A DNA stretch of 64,000 nt from RH-AL1 sp965214415 (GTDB lineage Bacteria; Pseudomonadota; Alphaproteobacteria; Rhizobiales; Beijerinckiaceae), in contig CBDCBQ010000003.1 in NCBI GenBank assembly GCA_965214415.1, positions 558,001 to 622,000 on the forward strand. Reading direction: 5' to 3'. A model generated the notes under the pieces. It was not told the DNA's origin. It searched no databases and worked only from the letters and a program-made list of their open reading frames with translations. This document shows, piece after piece, positions 18,245 through 27,863 of this stretch (the stretch's first letter is position 1; the number at the start of each line of letters is the position of its first letter). A program made the position numbers and the translations under genes.

Positions 18245-18787
18245 CTACCTCGGCGCGCGCTTGGCGAGTATCCGCTGCAGCGTACGACGATGCATGTTGA
18301 GACGTCTCGCCGTTTCCGAAACGTTGCGTCCGCACAGCTCATAGATGCGCTGAATGTGCTCCCATCGCACGCGATCGGCCGACATCGGATTTTCCGGCAG
18401 CGCCGCCTTATCATGCTGCGTCGCCATGAGCGCGTTGTAGATCTCATCGGCATCGGCGGGCTTGGCGAGGTAGTCGAATGCCCCGAGCTTCACCGCCGTG
18501 ACGGCCGTGACGATGTTTCCGTAGCCGGTGAGCACGATCGCGCGCGCCTCCGGTCGTCGCGCCTTCAGATCCGAGATCACGTCGAGACCGTTCCCGTCGG
18601 CTAGGCGCATGTCGATGATCGCGAAAGCCGGCGGGGAGTCGGCAATCGCCGCTAGACCTTCGGCGGCGGTCGAGACAGCGTTGACGGTGAACCCGCGGGT
18701 TTCCATCGCCCGCGCAAGCCGCTGGCAGAATGCTTTGTCGTCGTCGACGATGAGCAACCGCTTGTCCGCACCGACATCAAGTTGCAT
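18245..18787 (-). CDS. regA: response regulator of RegA/ActR/PrrA type
   Basis: 180 residues. Receiver with the acidic pocket D15-D16-D17, phospho-acceptor D59 ('IIDMRLADG'), switch Thr ('VLTGYG') and Lys ('AKPAD'); a short linker with prolines; C-terminal Fis-type helix-turn-helix 'VSETARRLNMHRRTLQRIL', nearly invariant in RegA/ActR/PrrA. It is the DNA-binding output of the redox-sensing system controlling energy metabolism, including respiration, carbon and nitrogen fixation genes in relatives. Follows the sensor kinase by 48 bases. Confidence 0.94.
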   Translation of the reverse strand: MQLDVGADKRLLIVDDDKAFCQRLARAMETRGFTVNAVSTAAEGLAAIADSPPAFAIIDMRLADGNGLDVISDLKARRPEARAIVLTGYGNIVTAVTAVKLGAFDYLAKPADADEIYNALMATQHDKAALPENPMSADRVRWEHIQRIYELCGRNVSETARRLNMHRRTLQRILAKRAPR

Positions 18788-18835
18788 GACCCCCGGGACC
18801 AGGGCTGGCGCCGGCGGCGATCTCGAAAGCTTCCA

Positions 18836-20221
18836 TCAGTAGAACCTCCAGGCGTCGACGGTTTCTTCTAGTTGCATGCCGCGGCCATTCTTTCCGAACA
18901 GAGCGCTTGCATTGCGCCCATTCTCGAAGTCGCGACGCTGCCAAAGGATCGTCACTCGGGCGCCTTGAGCGGGCGCTGCCGCGTTGATCATCGTCACACT
19001 AGCTCCAGACCGTTCGAGCAAGGTCTTGGCGATAAACAGCCCGAGACCCAACCCAGAGCCGGCTTCGCCTTTGGCCCGTCGATTTGCCTTGTGCGTCAAA
19101 TAGGGTTCGCCGAGCAGCATCACAACGTCGGACGCAAAGCCCGGTCCGTCATCCTCGATGACGACCGCCACGATCTCCTCCGTCCAACGCGCGACGATGC
19201 GGACGTTGTTGGCGGCAAAGTCGATCGCATTCTCGATGAGATTGCCGAGACCGTAGATAACGCCGGGGTTGCGGGCGGCCTGCGGTTCAGTCCCGTAGCC
19301 TTCCTTGACGATCTGAATCGACATTCCAAAATCGCGCTGCGGATGAACGACCTCCTCCAGAAGATGGCCGATCGTCAGCGTCCCAATAATGTGGCCGGGC
19401 TCGCTGCCGAGCGACGTCAAGGTCCCGAGGATTTCGCGGCATCGTCCCACCTCCTGCATCAGGAGAGTGAGATCCTCGCCAATCGGGCCATCGGACGAAA
19501 ATTGCTTCTGCATGTCGTTGACCACGAGCTTGATCGTCGCAAGCGGGGTCCCGAGCTCGTGCGCTGCCGCCGCCGCGAGACCATCGAGCTGTGTCAGGTG
19601 CTGCTCGCGAACCAGGACGAGCTCGGTCGCGGCGAGCGCGTCGGACAGACGGCGTGCTTCCTCCGCGATGCGCCACGCGTAGGCCGCCGCGAAACTCGCG
19701 CCGAGCACGATGGCTCCCCAGATCCCCGCCTGATAGAGCGGCGGAAGGCTCAACGTCTGACCTGGAAACCAGGGCAGGGGCAGGTGATACACCGTCAAGG
19801 TCGTCGCGCAGACAATGACCAGCAGCGTCAACAGCGTCGTGTAGAGCGCCGAAAGCGAGACGGCGGCGATCATCAAGGGCGCCAAAAACAGCATTGCGAA
19901 CGGGTTCTCGAGCCCACCCGTGAGATACAGGAGCACGGTGAGCTGTAGAACGTCGAAGGCCATCAGGACCGTGGCCGGGCGGTCGTCGAGGCGATCGCTG
20001 TGCGCGAAACGGATCCGAAGCCCGATGTTGAGCCAAACCGAGGCGCCGACGACGAGGCAGCAGAGCACGAACGGGATCGGGAAGCCGAGCACGAAAAATG
20101 TCGCGAGCACCGCCAGAAGCTGGCCCGACACGGCGAGCCAGCGCAGGCGCACGAGCGTATCGACGCGCGGCCGCCGCGAGCGGGCGCCGAGGTCGAGCGG
20201 TCGATGCGTCAGATCGGACAA
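18836..20221 (-). CDS. regB: redox-sensing histidine kinase of RegB/ActS/PrrB type
   Basis: 461 residues. About six N-terminal membrane helices (residues ~25-185) containing the quinone-site heptad G-G-L-E-N-P-F (102-108); H-box with phospho-His H221 in 'AAAHELGTPLATI'; the redox box 'EVGRCREIL' with the conserved cysteine C261; then N, G1 and G2 boxes ('LIENAIDFA', 'IEDDGPGF', 'GLGLGLFIAKTLLERSGA'). Every residue known to matter for redox control in RegB is present. Divergent from the ABC transporter across only 52 bases. Confidence 0.94.
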   Translation of the reverse strand: MSDLTHRPLDLGARSRRPRVDTLVRLRWLAVSGQLLAVLATFFVLGFPIPFVLCCLVVGASVWLNIGLRIRFAHSDRLDDRPATVLMAFDVLQLTVLLYLTGGLENPFAMLFLAPLMIAAVSLSALYTTLLTLLVIVCATTLTVYHLPLPWFPGQTLSLPPLYQAGIWGAIVLGASFAAAYAWRIAEEARRLSDALAATELVLVREQHLTQLDGLAAAAAHELGTPLATIKLVVNDMQKQFSSDGPIGEDLTLLMQEVGRCREILGTLTSLGSEPGHIIGTLTIGHLLEEVVHPQRDFGMSIQIVKEGYGTEPQAARNPGVIYGLGNLIENAIDFAANNVRIVARWTEEIVAVVIEDDGPGFASDVVMLLGEPYLTHKANRRAKGEAGSGLGLGLFIAKTLLERSGASVTMINAAAPAQGARVTILWQRRDFENGRNASALFGKNGRGMQLEETVDAWRFY

Positions 20222-20273
20222 CGTTTGGGGTTCCTATATATCCACCGCCGCTTGGTGGACGCACGAGGATGCA

Positions 20274-21062
20274 ATGACAGGAGGCTCAACGACGATCGCT
20301 GACAAATGTCCAGATGGCGCGGCGATCCGTCTCGACGCCCTGACGAAGACCTACAATGGCACGATCGCGGTCGATCGGCTCACTTTCGCGATAGCTCGCG
20401 GATCTGTCACGGGCCTTCTTGGCGGCAACGGTGCCGGCAAATCGACGACCATAGGCATGATCATGGGGCTGGTCCTGCCCACGTCCGGCCGGGCCAGCGT
20501 GCTCGGCATCGATATGGCGCGCGACCGCCATAGGGTGCTCCACCGCATGAATTTCCAATCGCCTTACGTCGACATGCCGCACCGTCTCACTGTCCGGCAG
20601 AACCTCGATGTTTTCGCTCGCCTCTATGGCGTTGCTGATCCTGCCACGACAATCGGGCGGCTCGCCGGGGAGCTGGCGCTCGGCGAGGTGCTCGACCGTC
20701 CGTCCGGCAAGCTGTCCGCCGGTCAGAAGACACGGGTCGCCCTTGCGAAGTGCCTGGTCAACGAGCCCGATGTGCTCCTCCTCGACGAGCCGACAGCCTC
20801 GCTCGATCCGGATACGGCCGATTGGGTCCGCGGGCATCTCGAGGCTTATGTGGCACGGACCGGCGCGACGGTCTTGCTCGCCTCGCACAACATGGCGGAG
20901 GTCGAGCGGCTGTGCGACCGCGTGATCATGCTTCGCAGCGGCGCGATCGTCGACGACGGCTCGCCGCAAGAGTTTTTGCGCCGATACGACCGCGCCTCGC
21001 TCGAGGAGGTGTTTCTCGACGTGGCCCGTGGCCGTCGTCTGGCGGCGGAGGACGCCGCATGA
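20274..21062 (+). CDS. ABC exporter, ATP-binding subunit
   Basis: 262 residues. P-loop G-G-N-G-A-G-K-S-T, signature 'LSAGQKTRVALAKCL', Walker B 'VLLLDEPTASLDP' and His switch 'LLASHNMAEVERLCDRV'. It is the NodI/CcmA-like subclass serving ABC-2 membrane proteins, and the permease follows in an ATGA overlap. ATG at 20274 is preceded by GAGGA; the longer upstream frame overlaps regB. Substrate unknown. Confidence 0.92.
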   Translation: MTGGSTTIADKCPDGAAIRLDALTKTYNGTIAVDRLTFAIARGSVTGLLGGNGAGKSTTIGMIMGLVLPTSGRASVLGIDMARDRHRVLHRMNFQSPYVDMPHRLTVRQNLDVFARLYGVADPATTIGRLAGELALGEVLDRPSGKLSAGQKTRVALAKCLVNEPDVLLLDEPTASLDPDTADWVRGHLEAYVARTGATVLLASHNMAEVERLCDRVIMLRSGAIVDDGSPQEFLRRYDRASLEEVFLDVARGRRLAAEDAA

Positions 21063-21931
21063 CGTCCGCGAAAGAGACGTTTTTCGAGGGCAGCAGCGGC
21101 TCGGCGGTTCGCGAACCGGTGCCATTTTCGCCTGCGCGGATCGTTGCGATGGTACGGCGCTACGTCTATTTGCTGCGCTCGTCGGCGATGAGGATCATCG
21201 ATCTCGTCTACTGGCCCGCCCTGCAGATGATCACCTGGGGGTTCCTGCAGACCTATCTCACGCGGCTCCCGCACGAGGCGACGGGCACCAAGACCGCTGT
21301 CGCGGCTGGGTCCTTGATAGGCGCGATCCTTCTTTGGGACATCCTGCAGCGCGGACAGATCGGCTTCTCGCTCACGTTTCTCGAGGAGATGTGGTCGCGC
21401 AACGTCGGCAACCTGATGATGAGCCCGCTGCGGCCAGTCGAGCTTCTACTTGCGCTCATGACCATGAGCATCCTGCGGCTTGCCGTTGGGCTGGTACCGG
21501 TCACGTTTCTGGCGATCTGGTTTTTCGGCTTCAATCTTTGGGCGCTCGGCCTCGCGCTCGCCGTCTTTTTCGCAAATCTCATTCTGACGAGCTGGTCGAT
21601 CGGTCTGGTGGTCGCCGGGCTTCTGCTTCGTAACGGCATGGGCGCCGAAAATGTCGCCTGGACCGTCACGTTCCTGCTGCTTCCGATCTGCGGCGTCTAC
21701 TATCCAGTGACGACGCTGCCGCACTGGCTTCAGCCTATCGCCTGGGCGCTGCCCCCGACCTATGTGTTCGAAGGCATGCGCCAAATCCTGGCCGATCACG
21801 TATTTCGCGGCGACCTCATGCTGGAGGCCTTGGCGATCAACGTGGGTCTGTTCGCGGCGGCCAGCGTCGCCTTCTTCTTATTGATGCGCAGCGCGCGCCA
21901 TCGTGGCTCCCTGCTCCAGATGGGGGAGTAG
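21059..21931 (+). CDS. ABC-2 type transporter, permease subunit
   Basis: 290 residues with six hydrophobic segments in the ABC-2/NodJ arrangement; the C-terminal 'LLPICGVYYPVTTLPHWLQPIAWALPPTYVFEGMRQIL' is the typical ABC-2 signature. Start codon overlaps the ATPase stop, so the pair forms one exporter (two of each subunit). Substrate cannot be inferred from neighbours. Confidence 0.9.
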   Translation: MTSAKETFFEGSSGSAVREPVPFSPARIVAMVRRYVYLLRSSAMRIIDLVYWPALQMITWGFLQTYLTRLPHEATGTKTAVAAGSLIGAILLWDILQRGQIGFSLTFLEEMWSRNVGNLMMSPLRPVELLLALMTMSILRLAVGLVPVTFLAIWFFGFNLWALGLALAVFFANLILTSWSIGLVVAGLLLRNGMGAENVAWTVTFLLLPICGVYYPVTTLPHWLQPIAWALPPTYVFEGMRQILADHVFRGDLMLEALAINVGLFAAASVAFFLLMRSARHRGSLLQMGE

Positions 21932-22105
21932 CTAGTAAGACTTCGCCGGCTTTGCCGATGCTTCGTCTCCGCGGTGCCGAACCACAGCGCGAGTGCGTCA
22001 GCCGCCCGTTTGTTTTATCGCGTACCATTCACCACATGCCGAAAGGTCCACTTTCGCACTGCACAAAGCTGGCCTACTCGTTGGCTCGGCCGTGCTGGAG
22101 TCTCC

Positions 22106-23356
22106 ATGAATCCGTTTTCATACCAAGCCCACGAGTTCGCTTATCTAGCGCTAGCGCCGGCGCGGTCCGCCTCCGAGCTCGCCCGGTTCTGGGCTCGGAG
22201 CCCGCTCAATCCGCTCGCCAGCACACCCGTCGGCCGCACCATCGTCGCATCGGCCGAGATGTTCGAGCGGTTGACGCGGCGCTATGGAAAGCCGCGCTTT
22301 CGCCTCGAGACGACGTCGATCGATGGACAGGAGGTCGCCGTCGAAGAGGTCGTGGTCTGGCAGAAGCCATTTTGTCGCCTGCTTCGATTCAAGCGGGATT
22401 TGCCAGCCGGCACCGCGCAGCCGAAGCTGCTGATCGTTGCACCGATGTCGGGCCATTACGCGACGCTGCTGCGGGGGACCGTGGCTGCGTTCCTACCGCA
22501 TTACGACGTGTACATCACTGATTGGACGAACGCGCGCATGGTGCCGAAAGCCGTCGCGCATTTCGATCTCGACGATTACATCGACTATTTGGTCGATATG
22601 TGCGGCGTCTTGAAAGCCGACGGCGGACCTCTGCACACGCTCGGCGTCTGCCAGCCCTCGGTGCCATTGATTGCCGCGGTCGCGCTGATGGAGAACGCAG
22701 GAAATCCCGCCGCGCCCGACACGATGACGCTGATGGGCGGTCCGGTCGACACCCGCCGCTCGCCGACCGCGGTCAATCAGCTCGCCGAGAAGCGCGGAAG
22801 TGCGTGGTTCCGCGAAAACTGCATCTTCCCGGTGCCCTATCCCTATCCGGGCTTCGGCCGCAGCGTCTATCCGGGCTTCATGCAGCTGTCCGGCTTCATG
22901 GCCATGAACATGGATCGCCACGTCGACGCACATCTCGAGATGTATAACCACCTCGTCAAAGGCGACGGCGAGTCAGGCGAGAAGCAGCGTGAGTTCTATG
23001 ACGAGTATCTTGCGGTGATGGACCTCACCGCCGAGTATTACTTGCGGACTATCGATGTCGTCTTCGTCGAGCATCAGCTGCCCAAGGGGTTGATGACCCA
23101 CCGCGGCAACGCCGTCGACCTTTCGGCGATACGGCGAACCGGACTGATGACGGTCGAGGGCGAGAACGACGACATTTCGGGGATCGGTCAGACGCAGGCG
23201 GCCCATGATCTCTGCACAAACCTGCCGGCGGATCGCCGAAAGCATCATCTCCAGAAGGATGTCGGCCACTACGGCGTCTTCAACGGCTCGCGTTTCCGGC
23301 GCGATATCGTGCCCGCCATGGTCGAATTTCAGTCGCGTATGGCTCGGCTTGGCTAA
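22106..23356 (+). CDS. phaZ: intracellular polyhydroxyalkanoate (PHB) depolymerase
   Basis: 416 residues. Mobilises cytoplasmic PHB granules. The alpha/beta-hydrolase has the family's cysteine nucleophile C182 in 'LGVCQPSVP' in place of the usual lipase-box serine. Other family stretches: 'YITDWTNARMVP', 'LMGGPVDTRRSPTAVN' and, near the C-terminus, the acid/His region 'VEGENDDISGIGQTQAAHDLC' and 'VGHYGVFNGSRFR'. ATG at 22106 has a GGAG site; the 44-codon upstream extension is not conserved in type. Confidence 0.94.
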   Translation: MNPFSYQAHEFAYLALAPARSASELARFWARSPLNPLASTPVGRTIVASAEMFERLTRRYGKPRFRLETTSIDGQEVAVEEVVVWQKPFCRLLRFKRDLPAGTAQPKLLIVAPMSGHYATLLRGTVAAFLPHYDVYITDWTNARMVPKAVAHFDLDDYIDYLVDMCGVLKADGGPLHTLGVCQPSVPLIAAVALMENAGNPAAPDTMTLMGGPVDTRRSPTAVNQLAEKRGSAWFRENCIFPVPYPYPGFGRSVYPGFMQLSGFMAMNMDRHVDAHLEMYNHLVKGDGESGEKQREFYDEYLAVMDLTAEYYLRTIDVVFVEHQLPKGLMTHRGNAVDLSAIRRTGLMTVEGENDDISGIGQTQAAHDLCTNLPADRRKHHLQKDVGHYGVFNGSRFRRDIVPAMVEFQSRMARLG

Positions 23357-23544
23357 ATCGTAGTTGCGTCATTGATGCGCGCAGCACTATCGGAGGCGAT
23401 GGCCGCCTCCAGAATGATCGCGATTTGAACGTCTCCCGAGCCACGGGCCAGCTCGGCGAGCTGACTGATCATGTCGACCAGGTATTCGTGCGTGGCCCCG
23501 CCGTTTGATGGTCGGAGGTCGGGGGTGGTCTGTAACTTTGGCAT
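23353..23544 (-). CDS. small conserved-looking protein, function unknown
   Basis: 63 residues, ATG start, stop overlapping the convergent phaZ stop by four bases. Composition is protein-like: a polar N-terminus ('MPKLQTTPDLRPS') then an amphipathic helix 'LVDMISQLAELARGSGDVQIAIILEAAIA'. Short proteins of this pattern occur in Hyphomicrobiales without assigned function. No signal peptide or membrane segment. Confidence 0.55.
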   Translation of the reverse strand: MPKLQTTPDLRPSNGGATHEYLVDMISQLAELARGSGDVQIAIILEAAIASDSAARINDATTI

Positions 23545-23668
23545 AGGGCGTTCCCGCGGCTGCGACGCAAGGACATCCTACATATGCAACCCTGGGTTTA
23601 ATCAACCCCTTGGTTAATGATTTGGGCCACCTGAGCGCCTTTTGTCGAACACGCATAGCGTGTAATCG

Positions 23669-24721
23669 TCAGGCGGCGTCAATCGGCGTGGGGGCGGGCG
23701 AAGAATGGCTTCGATCTCGGTCCGCAGGCTTGAGATCGGTCTGCTCCCACCCCGAACTAGACATTCGGGCGACCGCGAGGCCAAGCGAGTGGATGCTTTC
23801 ACGCAGGCCCCCGTCGGAGACTTCCGCATTTCGAATGGATGGCATGGTGCGCCGTGCCTCGGTCAGCGCGTCCCGCAACACCTCGTTTTCCGCCTTCAGG
23901 CTGTCGACCGTCTCCGCGTGGGTGCGATCGAGCCCGCGGGCCTTGCCGTTCTGGAGGCTGAGCAAGAGGTTCGCGTTCTTTTCGCGCTCGCGCGCACCGA
24001 CGGCGGCGCCCTCGAGTTCGTGCTCGAGCGCGTGAATTCGCAGGCGGGCTTCGTCGACCTCGCGCCGAAGCGACAGGCCGCTTGTCTCATGACGAGCTGA
24101 TTGCGCCATCGCCGCCTCGAGGCGTCCAAGCAAACCCTGCTCGCGAAGCACGCCACCGCGTTGAGAGTCCGTGAGCCGCATCTCGAGCCCGCTGACCCGC
24201 GTCTCGAGCGACGCAATCAGCGTCCGCTTGTTTTCCAGATCGTGACGCATGGCAGCGCGAGCCTCGGCCGTACGATCGACGAGAGAGCGCCAACGCTCGA
24301 TAAGCGCGTGGGAATCGTGCAGCTCGACCTGCAACGCCCCTGACTCCGTCGTCGACGCGGTGAGCTCGCTCACGAGGTGGCGGATCTCTTTGTCCTGCGA
24401 TTGCTCGAGGCGCTTGAGCAAAGCCATCTCGTCGGCGGCCGCTGCAGCCGCCATTCGTTGGCGGCCGATGACTGCCATGTCGCGCGTCTTACCAGCTCGA
24501 ACCCGCTCCATCGCGTGCTCGGCTCGAAGCCGTTCCACCGCGTATTCGGCCCCCAACTGGTCGCGCTCGGCAAGGATTTCCTGCATCGACAGCGGCACCT
24601 GAAGCTGCAAGCGCGCCCGCGTGAGTCGCAATGCCCTGCGCCAGAAGAACGGCGCAAAGGCCAGCGCGGCGAGCGCCGTCACGATGCAGCCGAGCGCGAA
24701 ATAAATTCCCTGTTCAATCAA
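23669..24721 (-). CDS. membrane-anchored coiled-coil protein, function unknown
   Basis: 350 residues. An N-terminal membrane helix (about 5-28) is followed by ~250 residues of almost continuous heptad-like Glu/Arg/Leu/Ala sequence typical of a long coiled coil, then a disordered Ser/Pro tail. It starts at TTG (24721); no in-frame ATG lies just upstream. Probably a structural or envelope-associated protein facing the cytoplasm. Divergent from the patatin gene. Confidence 0.75.
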   Translation of the reverse strand: MIEQGIYFALGCIVTALAALAFAPFFWRRALRLTRARLQLQVPLSMQEILAERDQLGAEYAVERLRAEHAMERVRAGKTRDMAVIGRQRMAAAAAADEMALLKRLEQSQDKEIRHLVSELTASTTESGALQVELHDSHALIERWRSLVDRTAEARAAMRHDLENKRTLIASLETRVSGLEMRLTDSQRGGVLREQGLLGRLEAAMAQSARHETSGLSLRREVDEARLRIHALEHELEGAAVGAREREKNANLLLSLQNGKARGLDRTHAETVDSLKAENEVLRDALTEARRTMPSIRNAEVSDGGLRESIHSLGLAVARMSSSGWEQTDLKPADRDRSHSSPAPTPIDAA

Positions 24722-24784
24722 ATCGGCCGAGCCCGTACGCGCGATCCTGCATCGTCGATCTTATGCCATGGAGGTAGAGGCAGG

Positions 24785-24828
24785 GCAAAGAGCCCCCACG
24801 CTGCGGGCCAACGGCGTGGGCCCTTTGC
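24785..24828. repeat. near-perfect inverted repeat in the leader of the patatin gene
   Basis: GCAAAG-A-GCCC..CACGC on one side and GCGTG-GGCCCTTTGC on the other, 12 bases apart, with a couple of extra bases on the left arm. It lies in the 160-base divergent region between the coiled-coil gene and the patatin gene. There is no T-run on either side, so it is not a standard terminator; a leader hairpin or operator is possible. Confidence 0.5.
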
Positions 24829-24881
24829 GAATGTCACGATCTCTGCCTATCCATGCGACGTTCAGCTTCAGAGATCACGCG

Positions 24882-26168
24882 ATGCGTCGCCGTTATTGGC
24901 TCATCATACCCGTCATTCTCGTCCTGTTGATTGCCGCGACTTTCTGGCCGTTGCGGAACAGCTTGTATTCGAATGGCCGTGGTGACGCGGTGCCTGAAAC
25001 CCTTGCGGAAACCGCCCGTCTGCCGGGCTATGAGGATGCGAGATACTGGGGCGACGAGCTGACGCCGCAGTTCGAGAGGTCCGTCACCTACCTTTATGAG
25101 CAGATCAAGCAAAACGCCCGAGCCAAAAAAGGCCCGAATTTTCTCGAACGTGCCGACTTTATTGCCATCTCCGGCGGCGGCGACAATGGGGCTTTCACGG
25201 CTGGTTTGATGAGGGGTTGGACCAAGCGCGGCAATCGCCCGGTCTTCGAAGCCGTGACAGGTGTCTCGACCGGCGCTCTCGCCGCGCCGTTTGTTTTTCT
25301 CGGACCCGGACATGACCAGGATCTCGCCGACATCTATCTCAACAACGGGTCGAAGCAGCTGTACGCGAGCCGCGGGCTCTTCGGCCTGCTCGGAAATTCG
25401 CTGGCAAGCACGGCCCCGCTCGAGGCTTTGATACGCCATTACGCGACCGATTCTTTTCTAGACGAGATCGCGGCGCAATCGCAGCTGGGGCGCCGGCTTC
25501 TTGTCGCCAGCACCAATCTCGATGCGCAGCGGCCGATGATTTGGAACCTGTCCGCGGTCGCGGGAAGCCGGCGACCGGATCGACGCGACATCTTCGTCAA
25601 CATCCTGCTCGCCTCCTCGGCGATCCCCGGGATATTTCCGCCGGTCGAGTTCCGCGTCGTCGCGTCCGACGGCAAGGCTTACAGCGAGCTTCATGTCGAT
25701 GGCGGCGTGACCGCCGAAGTTGTCTTCGTGCCGCCCGAGGCTCAACTGGCGGCTCTCGAGGACAAGATTTTTGGCCAAACGCGTACGCGGACGCTCTACA
25801 TCATTCGTAACGGCAAGCTCGGACCTGAATATGCCGCCGCGCACGACAGGCTGTTTCCTCTCGCGGCGCGCGGTGTCTTGACGATGGTCAAATACCAAGT
25901 GCTATCGAACTTGCGCATCCTCTCGCGAGAGATGGTGGCTGCAAAATCGAGCTTCTTCTTTCAGGGGATCCCGCAGGCGTTCAACACCATCAAGCAGACC
26001 CAGTTCGATCGCTCATATGCGAAGGCATTGTTTCAGTGCGGCACGCAAGTTGGTCTGACTGGGACCTGGCTCAAGGATGTGCCGACGACTCCTGTGATGG
26101 TGCCGCAAAGTCCGCCGCCACCACCCGGCACGATGGCCGATCCGATCGACAAGGCGTGCCATTCATGA
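24882..26168 (+). CDS. patatin-like phospholipase, membrane-anchored
   Basis: 428 residues. N-terminal membrane anchor or uncleaved signal (residues 6-23), then a patatin domain: oxyanion loop S-G-G-G-D-N-G-A, nucleophile S129 in G-V-S-T-G, and catalytic Asp in 'HVDGGVTAE'. Hydrolyses acyl esters of phospholipids, probably in the periplasm. ATG at 24882 gives the clean anchor; an in-frame ATG at 24831 is an alternative. The stop overlaps the pncB start (ATGA). Confidence 0.9.
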   Translation: MRRRYWLIIPVILVLLIAATFWPLRNSLYSNGRGDAVPETLAETARLPGYEDARYWGDELTPQFERSVTYLYEQIKQNARAKKGPNFLERADFIAISGGGDNGAFTAGLMRGWTKRGNRPVFEAVTGVSTGALAAPFVFLGPGHDQDLADIYLNNGSKQLYASRGLFGLLGNSLASTAPLEALIRHYATDSFLDEIAAQSQLGRRLLVASTNLDAQRPMIWNLSAVAGSRRPDRRDIFVNILLASSAIPGIFPPVEFRVVASDGKAYSELHVDGGVTAEVVFVPPEAQLAALEDKIFGQTRTRTLYIIRNGKLGPEYAAAHDRLFPLAARGVLTMVKYQVLSNLRILSREMVAAKSSFFFQGIPQAFNTIKQTQFDRSYAKALFQCGTQVGLTGTWLKDVPTTPVMVPQSPPPPPGTMADPIDKACHS

Positions 26169-27472
26169 GCGCCGACCTTGCGGGCAGAGCCTACGACCAC
26201 TCGTTCCGAATCGATCCGATCGTGCGCACACTGCTCGACACCGATTTCTATAAGCTTCTGATGCTGCAGATGATCTGGAAGCTGAAGCCTGACACGCGGG
26301 TCGCGTTTGGGCTCTACAATCGCTCGACTTCGGTCAAGCTCGCCGAGCAGGTCGACAAGCAAGAGCTGAAGGCGCAGCTCGACTATACGCGTTCACTGCG
26401 CTTTCAGCGCAACGAGCTGGTCTGGCTCGCCGGCAACTCATTTTACGGCAAGGGTCAGATCTTCGAGCCCGGCTTCATCGATTATCTCGCCGACTTCCAG
26501 CTGCCACCCTACGATCTGGCCGAGCGCGACGGTCAACTCGAGCTGCGCTTCGACGGCTTGTGGGCGCAGACCACCATGTGGGAGGTGCCGGCGCTCGCCA
26601 TCATCAACGAAATGCGCGCCCGCGAGGCGATGCGGGCGATGAGCCGTTTCGAACTCGACATCTTCTACGCCCGCGCCAAGGCGAAGCTTTGGGACAAGAT
26701 CGAGCGGCTGCGGGTGCTCGCGGAGGAAGGGCCGCTGCGGCTAGGCGATTTCGGCACCCGCCGCCGCCACGGGTTCCTGTGGCAGCGCTGGTGCGTCGCC
26801 GCGTTGCAGAAGGGGCTCGGGCCGAGCTTCACCGGAACCTCCAACGTCAAGCACGCGCTCGACCTTGGCTGCGAGGCGATCGGCACCAACGCGCACGAGC
26901 TGCCGATGGTCTTCGCGGCGCAAGCCAACGATGACGAGGCGCTGCGTCAGGCGCCGTTCGGGGTGCTTCAGGCCTGGGCCCAGCTTTACGCCGGCAACTT
27001 GCTCGTCCTTTTGCCCGACACGTTCGGGACCACGAACTTCCTCGCCGCGGCACCGGATTGGGCGGCGGACTGGACCGGCGCGCGCCCCGATTCCAAGCCG
27101 CCGATTGAGGCGGCGGAGGAATTGATTCGATGGTGGCGCTCGCGCGGGCGCGACCCGCGGGAGAAACTTGTGGTGTTGTCGGATGCCATGACCATCGACT
27201 CGATCGAGGACAGCGTGCGGGCGCTGCGCGACAAGGTGCAGGTCTCGATCGGTTGGGGCACCGCGCTGACGAACGACTTCGTCGGTTGCCTGCCGCGGGC
27301 CTATCCGATCGACTTGAAGCCAGTGTCGCTCGTCTGCAAGGTGTTCGAGGTCGATGGTCGGCCGGCGGTCAAGCTGTCCGACAATCCGGCGAAATTTCTT
27401 GGGCCGGACGGCGAGGTCGCGCGCTACACTCGCGTGTTTGGCTACCAGCCCGGCGAGCGCCGCGAAGCGTGA
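26165..27472 (+). CDS. pncB: nicotinate phosphoribosyltransferase
   Basis: 435 residues. Converts nicotinate plus PRPP to nicotinate mononucleotide (NAD salvage). 'LLDTDFYKLLMLQMIWK' at the N-terminus, 'DFGTRRRHGF', 'GTSNVKHALDLGCEAIGTNAHELPM' and 'SIGWGTALTNDF' are the conserved substrate-binding motifs. Start overlaps the patatin stop by four bases; the longer frame inside the patatin gene is ignored. The de novo NAD genes lie 2 kb away. Confidence 0.95.
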   Translation: MSADLAGRAYDHSFRIDPIVRTLLDTDFYKLLMLQMIWKLKPDTRVAFGLYNRSTSVKLAEQVDKQELKAQLDYTRSLRFQRNELVWLAGNSFYGKGQIFEPGFIDYLADFQLPPYDLAERDGQLELRFDGLWAQTTMWEVPALAIINEMRAREAMRAMSRFELDIFYARAKAKLWDKIERLRVLAEEGPLRLGDFGTRRRHGFLWQRWCVAALQKGLGPSFTGTSNVKHALDLGCEAIGTNAHELPMVFAAQANDDEALRQAPFGVLQAWAQLYAGNLLVLLPDTFGTTNFLAAAPDWAADWTGARPDSKPPIEAAEELIRWWRSRGRDPREKLVVLSDAMTIDSIEDSVRALRDKVQVSIGWGTALTNDFVGCLPRAYPIDLKPVSLVCKVFEVDGRPAVKLSDNPAKFLGPDGEVARYTRVFGYQPGERREA

Positions 27473-27474
27473 CC

Positions 27475-27657
27475 CTATCGCGGAGGGTCGGGCAGCTTCA
27501 CGGTCTGGGTGATCTCGTGCGACTCGGGATGGAGGAACGTGACCATCGCCAGCATCGCCCCGTAAGCGAGGGCCGCGATCATACCGACGACGACAAGCAG
27601 GCGAAGGAGGGTCGGCAACCGAAAGCTCCGTAGCCGGGATCGGCTATTCCGCGACAT
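27475..27657 (-). CDS. small single-span membrane protein, function unknown
   Basis: 60 residues from the ATG at 27657 (a further ATG at 27687 adds ten Arg-rich residues). Basic N-terminus, one membrane helix ('LLRLLVVVGMIAALAYGAMLAMVTFL'), and a short polar C-terminus ending 'VKLPDPPR'. Positive-inside rule places the N-terminus in the cytoplasm. Small proteins of this pattern occur in Hyphomicrobiales. Convergent with pncB, two bases apart. Confidence 0.6.
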   Translation of the reverse strand: MSRNSRSRLRSFRLPTLLRLLVVVGMIAALAYGAMLAMVTFLHPESHEITQTVKLPDPPR

Positions 27658-27863
27658 GAGGTTACGCGGCAAGCGTGAACGTTTCAAAAGCGGCGATCTG
27701 GGGCGTGACTCCAGACCGTGTCGTGGCGGCGGCGCCGCGGTCGTAAGACCACGATCCGCGTAGCCAGGCTAGCTACCTTGTATTAGGGTTTCTCGATGAA
27801 CGAACGTGCCAACCGGGTCGCTTCGACGTACCGGTCTCGGGTTGCTTTCAGGGAGAACCAGAA

